A DNA stretch of 64,000 bases from Sclerotinia nivalis (taxonomy: Eukaryota; Ascomycota; Leotiomycetes; Helotiales; Sclerotiniaceae): assembly GCA_029531795.1 (NCBI GenBank), contig JAPEIS010000002.1, forward strand, positions 2,604,001-2,668,000, given 5' to 3'. The notes below the pieces were generated by a model. It had not been told where the DNA came from. It did no database searches and was given only the letters and a program-made list of their open reading frames with translations. The translations under genes and the position numbers were made by a program. Shown in pieces: positions 58,428-64,000 of the stretch. Position 1 is the stretch's first letter. The number at the start of each line of letters is the position of its first letter.

Positions 58428-59591
58428 ATGTCTCACGGCGGCGATCAAGGCTCAACAGAGCACATTAACACAGATATTGTTACTCTTACTAGATTCCTCA
58501 CAGAAGAGCAAGCAAAAATTAAGGAAGCAACCGGAGATTTCACGTATGCTATCTTTGTTATTTGACTTCCTAAAACTATAGAAAACTAACAAGAACCAGA
58601 CTTCTTTGCCATGCCCTCCAATTCTCTTTCAAATCCATAGCATACTATATCCGTCGCGCCTCGCTCATCAACTTAACCGGTCTCGCAGGATCCAGTAACA
58701 CCACTGGCGATGATCAAAAGAAACTCGACGTAATTGGAAATGACCTTTTCATCGCTGCCATGAAATCCTCCGGGAAATGCGCCGTCCTCGTTTCAGAGGA
58801 AGAAGAAGAAGCCATTTTCTTCCCCGAAGCTAAAGGTGCCCGTTATGCCGTAGCATGCGACCCTATCGATGGCTCCTCTAACCTAGACGCTGGTGTCTCG
58901 GTCGGCACAATTTTCGGTATTCATAAACTCGCAGAAGGCTCCACGGGCACCAAAGAAGATCTCCTCAAGCCTGGTACCGAACTCATCGCCGCAGGTTTCA
59001 CCATGTACGGTGCCTCAGCCCAATTAGTTATTACAATGAAGGGAGGTGGTGTCAATGGCTTCACAATGGACAACGCTTTAGGAGAATTTATCCTCACACA
59101 TCCCGGTATGAGATTACCTAAAAAGAGAGCCATCTACTCGGTCAACGAGGGAAATTCGCTGTACTGGGAAGATTCCACCAAAAACTACTTCAACTCATTA
59201 AAGTACCCCGAGACCGAGGGAGGAAAACCTTATAGCGCAAGATATATTGGAAGTATGGTGGCAGATGCCTATAGAACATTGTTGTATGGAGGTATTTTTG
59301 CATACCCGGCGGATAAGAAGAGTCCAAAGGGTAAACTGAGAATTTTGTATGAATGTGCGCCTATGGCTATGGTTTTTGAAAATGGTATGTCTATTTCTAT
59401 TCTCTTTTTTGGTTATCTCCCTATCCTATGTGCACAGACAACTAACAATACACCTCACAGCCGGCGGCCAAGCATTAAACAGCAAAATGGAAAGAATGAT
59501 GGATGTAGTACCAGAAGATATCCACGATAGATCAGGTATCTTCATGGGTAGTTGGGATGAAATGGAGAAAGTTAAGTCATTTCATAAGTGA
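58428..59591 (+). CDS. FBP1: Fructose-1,6-bisphosphatase
   Basis: Hydrolyses fructose-1,6-bisphosphate to fructose-6-phosphate, the committed cytosolic step of gluconeogenesis. Three exons: 58428-58543, 58600-59384 and 59461-59591; 343 aa, normal for the family. The start is MSHGGDQGSTEH. Conserved elements: TLTRFLTEEQ at the allosteric N-terminal helix, VSEEEEEAIFF, the metal-binding motif DPIDGSSNLDAG, the substrate-binding YIGSMVADAYRTLLYGGIF, and GGQALNSKMERMMDVVPEDIHDRSG. The C-terminus is GSWDEMEKVKSFHK. The gene looks complete and normal. Fungal FBP1 is glucose-repressed; the long upstream region would fit that, but no binding site was assigned. Confidence 0.97.
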
Positions 59592-61864
59592 GGGTAGGAT
59601 GTTAGTGAGGAGCTTGATATCATTAGCATCAGGGATCTGGTAACCAGGTTAGGGATTAGGTAGCGAATATCATTTGTTTCTTGGCCTGAACATCTCATCT
59701 CACTGACTATGCGCTTTGGAGAGAGGGTGAGAGTGAAACGAAATACCAGAAGTCTGGTGCCGGAAAACTATGCGCATCGCACTGTTCAATGAAGCGTTCA
59801 TTCAACCTCACTTAGCCTTACTATTTAAAGCTTAAAGCGATACAAGGAAGTCATATTATATTATTCGTCTCTTTCCCACTACCAGTCTCCGTCACACAAA
59901 TCAAATCTTCCTGTACCTTTCTTTGATTATGTACTTCTATACATACATACCTAGCAAGAAATCCAGAACTGGCATAATACCAAATACCTATCACATATTA
60001 TTCTTGTTGATATGGAATGTATATTTTATAAGATGATACGAAAGATGATAGATACCCGTGATATCATACACTGAGATAGATGTATGAGGATGGAAAATTA
60101 TGGGTGGAAAGTTCTGGGGGAATGTCATGTAGCTATAGTACGGGACTTGGTGTGTGGTTATGAGTGTGATAATGGTACGATTATGGTGTATTTGTAAGTG
60201 TTTTTATATGGTTATCTGGTAGAGTGAATAGGTAAATAAGTAATGGGAATAAATATGAATTATCGGTACTCTGATAAAAGAGATATATATAGTATCATAA
60301 CACAGAAGAAAGAGAGTTTGGAGATGGGAGATGGGATGGAATGTTAGATTTATAGATTTACAGTACAATCTCTAATTAGAGCATATCTAAACCTCCTCCA
60401 ACAAATAGCCTCTAAAATCCTCCCTCGAGCTTCCCTCTACTCAAATACATTACTCTCACCTCGCGACACTGCATTGCACTGTACAAATAACCACAAGATA
60501 TCACGATCCGTGTCCATTCCCGCCATCGAGAAAACTAATCTCTTGAGTAGAATTTGTATATCTATCGGTCTGTTCATTTATATCTCTAGATCTAATCATG
60601 TGCTTCATGTATAGCATGACAAATCATCACTCACCCGATCAATTCTTTCGAAAAATATATATATATGTATATTTGGAAGAAAAAAACGATATCGATGCTC
60701 TCGCATACTCATGTATATGCTCAGACGGGATAAAAAAGTATAGTAATGTATTATAATCCGGATTGGATTGAATTGAAGGTGCCGGTTTCTTCGCACGGCG
60801 CATATTACTAAGTGACCACTGTAACTTACTATGCACGTATGTATGATCTAAAGCATCATCTGTTCCGCTCGTCAAGAGAGAGGGCAGAGTAAAATAAAGT
60901 CAAGTATCGAATGTCGAACTTTCACAAAACTGTTTCTTGTTTCCTTGCGTATGCACGGTGGGGAGAAGGTAAATATCGTTTCATATGCTCGAGTACTAAC
61001 TGTTGATATATCCAACAACATCGCCAGAAAAATATTTTTTCCCGTCCCAGCTGAAAGGGACGCATGAGTCGTAGAATAGCAATCAATTTTGTAAATGCAA
61101 TAGAAACCTCGCTTAATTTAGCCATAGCCTTAGCATTCCATAGTAGGGAATAAAAAAAGTACTACCTAAACGAATGAGAGTTTGCGGTATTCGAATTTCG
61201 AAGCCTGGGTGTTCCTAAATTTTCAAGCGAGACTTCAAGTACATTGCTGGAATCGGACGATTCGGAAATGGAGGTCTTGCCCAGGAAAGAGTGTATTACG
61301 AATAAACTCTCTCTTACTAGAGCTGGAATCAACGTTTTGAGTGAAAGTTAATGTAGCAAGCGTTCTGGGTTCGGAGAATTCAGGTGAATTGTAATATGTT
61401 GAGTTGAAGTTTCGCTGAAAATTGCGGGAAGAAAGGGCGTGACGCGAGATTGATAACGAGCTTATTGAGACTTTGGAATATTCGTAGGGTCGATGGCTAT
61501 AGGGTTGCGGATAGTGAATGGAGCTATCGTTTCCATGAGGATGCTTCGAATGGATGGTTGGTAGGACATGAAAGTTCAAGGCTGGGAGTACAGGAGAGGA
61601 CTTGAGAATTTGTGGAGTAAGGATATTAGATGTGTGAATGTGAATAAAAATATATAATTTTCTAACCATGAGGACAAAGCAAATAGACCCATTCATCATA
61701 AAATGCCAAATGTTCGGTAAAGAGAGGAGAATGATTCTTACCAAAAAAGCCCCTTTCCCTCGATATGAAACGAGGCTCCTAAACGTCGGCAATTATATCA
61801 GACAATCGAATCATCTCTCAGATTTGGAACCAATACCTCCCTCGCCTTCCCATCGAAGTACAAA
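59592..61864. other. Intergenic region
   Basis: About 2.3 kb after FBP1, very AT-rich with an (AT)n tract at about 60654-60672. The 185-codon minus frame at 61235-61792 starts with a TTG, has no ATG near its start and no known family; not called. Confidence 0.45.
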
Positions 61865-62280
61865 CTAACCCCAACGATCAAAAGATTCCTCAGTCTTCAT
61901 CCGATATGGCGTGTCTTCATCATACCTCCGCCGCCTCTTCATAGACCACTGTCCTGTTCCTCTTCCACAAACAAGATGGGCGTTCCAGATGTCCTTCAGT
62001 TCCTGATCGGCCCAATACTGTATATATAGCACGGCGTTGAATCGTTCATACAAATTTATCAGGACAAATAGATGGAAACGAAGATACTTGTTTGAACCTA
62101 CTTACATCTTCTCAATTGATTCTCAAAAATTCCTTCCTTTGCCCATAGTAAAATGTGAAGCAGGAGTACGCGTTCTCTCGTGAACCTGACACTACAAACC
62201 TAAAACCATATCTGCGCCCATACCTCCTGTAAATTTCGACCCATCAACTTATAGTCTCGTCTATAAATTTCCGCCTTTAT
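61865..62280 (-). other. Possible spliced hypothetical coding region
   Basis: Fragments look protein-coding but could not be joined: RRDYKLMGRNLQEVWAQIW (about 62230-62275), RERVLLLHILLWAKEGIFE (about 62110-62180) and YWADQELKDIWNAHLVCGRG ending at 61865 with DRWG then TAG. The repeated (Q)EL-x-(D/V)-W-(N/A) pattern suggests related short domains. An in-frame TAG at about 62198 interrupts. It may be a small gene with unusual introns or a decayed one. Confidence 0.3.
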
Positions 62281-62368
62281 CTACTTTACCCAATCGCACA
62301 AAATATTCTTCTGGATTTGGGAACTAGGACCATATAATTGGTATATAGAAAACTTCATCGGCCTATAG

Positions 62369-62995
62369 TCAAGAACCAGGCGTTTGACGTTCAGAAACAC
62401 ATGTAAGCACGCCACCACGAAAACAGCCATCAAAGACTTGATCATCAGCAGTGAGCATCGTGTGAAGTTCTGGGCTGAGGCGCAAGGTGTCGATATTGTG
62501 AGTGAAACGGAATCTTGGCGCCAATTCATCTCTAAGCCGGTGTTGATGCAGACCGATTAATCCATCCAGTGACATCCGTATCCTAAAGTCGAGAAAATCG
62601 TCTTCACCAGACATCAGTATGTTTAATGCCAATAACCTTTTTCTCGATTTCCGACTCACGCAAAAAGCACCACGACTCTCGTTTAAGGCTATATCTCTGC
62701 AGGACCAATTGTGATCCCGCCCAAGATGAAGCATTCGTGGCTCTGATAGGATAGCCATCTCAAGAATTGATAGAATGACCTCGAGCGGTAGTGACACATT
62801 CTCATTCGATGTCTTTTCCTTTTCAATGGGAGTTCTGCCGACGTTAATACGGGCGTCTCGTATCACATTTGCGTAATGGTAGACCGCTCTGTAATTATTG
62901 GATCTTCGTCCGTCCTGATGGGAACTATGAATGATAGTTTGATGATGCAGATGAGGATATTCACATGTTAGGAAATAAGTGGATAGCATCGGCAT
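62369..62995 (-). CDS. 2EXR-domain-like protein
   Basis: 208 aa from ATG at 62995 to TGA. The core SLPLEVILSILEMAILSEPR resembles the LPxEIRxxIWxxAL start of the 2EXR domain found in large fungal families. ESRGAFCVSRKSRKRLL corresponds to the usual C-R-E-S-R motif, and IDTLRLSPELH to the D-T-L-Y-L stretch. The N-terminus is His-rich. Function of 2EXR proteins is not established. The C-terminus may continue by splicing into 61865-62280; length 208 is short for the family. Confidence 0.55.
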   Translation of the reverse strand: MPMLSTYFLTCEYPHLHHQTIIHSSHQDGRRSNNYRAVYHYANVIRDARINVGRTPIEKEKTSNENVSLPLEVILSILEMAILSEPRMLHLGRDHNWSCRDIALNESRGAFCVSRKSRKRLLALNILMSGEDDFLDFRIRMSLDGLIGLHQHRLRDELAPRFRFTHNIDTLRLSPELHTMLTADDQVFDGCFRGGVLTCVSERQTPGS

Positions 62996-63913
62996 ATATT
63001 GATCGACATTTCAAGATATCTGCCGATAAATATAACAATATTAGAAGAAGATCAAGAGAAGGGGAGGAACCTTTACTACATAGTAGCAACGACATAGCAG
63101 CAACGACATAGTAGCAACGCCTTCTCCTTGTAGATTTCAGAGAGTTCATTAACGAATTATCTGTACATGAACTCCGGCATCCATTAACTGATCGATCGAT
63201 TGGTTTGTATGATCGAGCTTTGAAAGTCTTGACACTAAGCTTCATAACTTTTGCTCGGAGCCGGCCACTACCGTAGCCTAAGACTTTTGATGAGGGTTAG
63301 ACCAGCAAAACTATGAGGAACCAATGCCTCACGTGCGAAAATCAGACGTCGGAACCTTCTCGACTAGAAATATACAGTCGATCTATCAACAAGAGCTTTT
63401 GTGTCAGCGTGAAGTGAAAGAGAGCTATTGGCTTTGAGCTATGCTCTTGAGGGTCAAGCTCAGCTATTGGTACGGGTAACACAATATATGATTTACAGGG
63501 TAGAAGTTCAATCAAGAGATATAAGTAAATGAATGACTACTTATAAACGCAGTAAAAGAATAGATAGAAAGACTTCATTCTTTGTGAAATTCAAATTAAT
63601 TCTGTCCAACTCACAATATGAGACAACAGTACTTCCTAGAGCAAGGTCACTACGGACACGACTAAGAGTACCAACGCTTGTTGCACTCTAGACAAGCTTT
63701 ATAATTCATTATTGATTTTGGCTGGCCCTGTTAGCTCATCCATTTTTGGTTTCAAAATCCCAAACTCCTTCGCTACATAGCTACATTACAATAGTACAGC
63801 TGAGTGAAAGTAAATATCTTGTACACTTTTTTGCTCCGCATTCCTCTTAGCTCCCGATCAGTACTTCGCAAAATTTCGGTTATCTGTCGATGCTTAAACT
63901 CCCATTTCTGCAA
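62996..63913. other. Intergenic region
   Basis: About 920 bases without recognisable genes. A short near-repeat of TAGCAACGACA... occurs at about 63080-63120. Confidence 0.4.
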
Positions 63914-64000
63914 TTAACCCAACTCCTTCTTAACCTTATTAACGTCTTCCCCTTCTACCACCCCCTCCACCTCGTCCCCGACTTCTACTTCGACTCCTGT
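63914..64000 (-). CDS. C-terminal end of an unidentified minus-strand gene
   Basis: 29 codons (28 residues and TAA at 63914) run in from the right edge. They encode an acidic Val/Glu/Gly-rich tail (EVEVGDEVEGVVEGEDVNK) ending KKELG. The frame and composition look coding, but too little is visible to name it. Confidence 0.4.
   Translation of the reverse strand, partial: TGVEVEVGDEVEGVVEGEDVNKVKKELG

Noticed and set aside
61235..61792. 185-codon minus-strand open frame
   Set aside because: It begins at a TTG, has no conserved motif and is Ser/His-rich. Nothing supports translation.

Overview
This window looks like nuclear chromosomal DNA of a filamentous ascomycete. The genes are split by short GT-AG introns (mostly 45-80 nt), the intergenic DNA is AT-rich, and fungus-specific families are present: PTH11-type membrane proteins, Zn(II)2Cys6 regulators, a 2EXR protein and many P450s. 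Protein resemblance suggests Leotiomycetes, probably Sclerotiniaceae (Botrytis/Sclerotinia group). That placement is inference from recalled family resemblance, not from a search.

Layout. 1-1951 (-): 5' part of a large repeat-rich membrane protein running off the left edge. 2981-3932 (-): tail-anchored ubiquitin-conjugating enzyme of the UBE2J type. 4456-13855: accessory block with an MFS exporter, a CYP7/CYP8-like P450, a PTH11-like membrane protein and a second, unusual P450. 14753-16289 (-): DHHC palmitoyltransferase. 17998-19948 (+): C2H2 zinc-finger protein. 20460-21313: decayed P450 pseudogene. 21556-23955 (+): secreted six-hairpin glycosidase. 24675-25424 (+): DsbA/FrnE-like protein. 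26063-27187 (+): short-chain dehydrogenase. 28360-31021 (+): large low-complexity protein interrupted by an in-frame stop or a very short intron. 31960-32970 (-): DUF7702-type membrane protein.

A 3-kb gene-poor stretch (32971-36078) ends in the relic of a Zn(II)2Cys6 factor (36079-37170). A dense housekeeping block follows: PTM1-like Golgi protein (37461-39414, -), tRNA thiolation factor NCS2/CTU2 (39832-41037, +), mitochondrial oxaloacetate carrier (41208-42301, -) and COMPASS subunit SWD2 (42817-44087, +). An O-methyltransferase with a one-base frameshift lies at 44491-45700. Then come a small hypothetical gene (46640-47059, -), a secreted aspartyl-protease-like protein that has lost both catalytic aspartates (49316-50813, +), a large Zn(II)2Cys6 regulator (51652-55110, +) and gluconeogenic fructose-1,6-bisphosphatase (58428-59591, +). 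The right edge has a 2EXR protein (62369-62995, -) and the C-terminal end of another minus-strand gene.

Most themes are ordinary fungal biology. The points most worth a second look are the apparent pseudo-aspartyl-protease, the repeat protein at the left edge, the in-frame TAA at 29903, the P450 with non-canonical oxygen- and haem-binding motifs, and the three decaying genes (P450, Zn2Cys6 factor, O-methyltransferase). Exon borders were assigned by eye, choosing GT-AG junctions that keep frame and restore family motifs. No RNA evidence was available.
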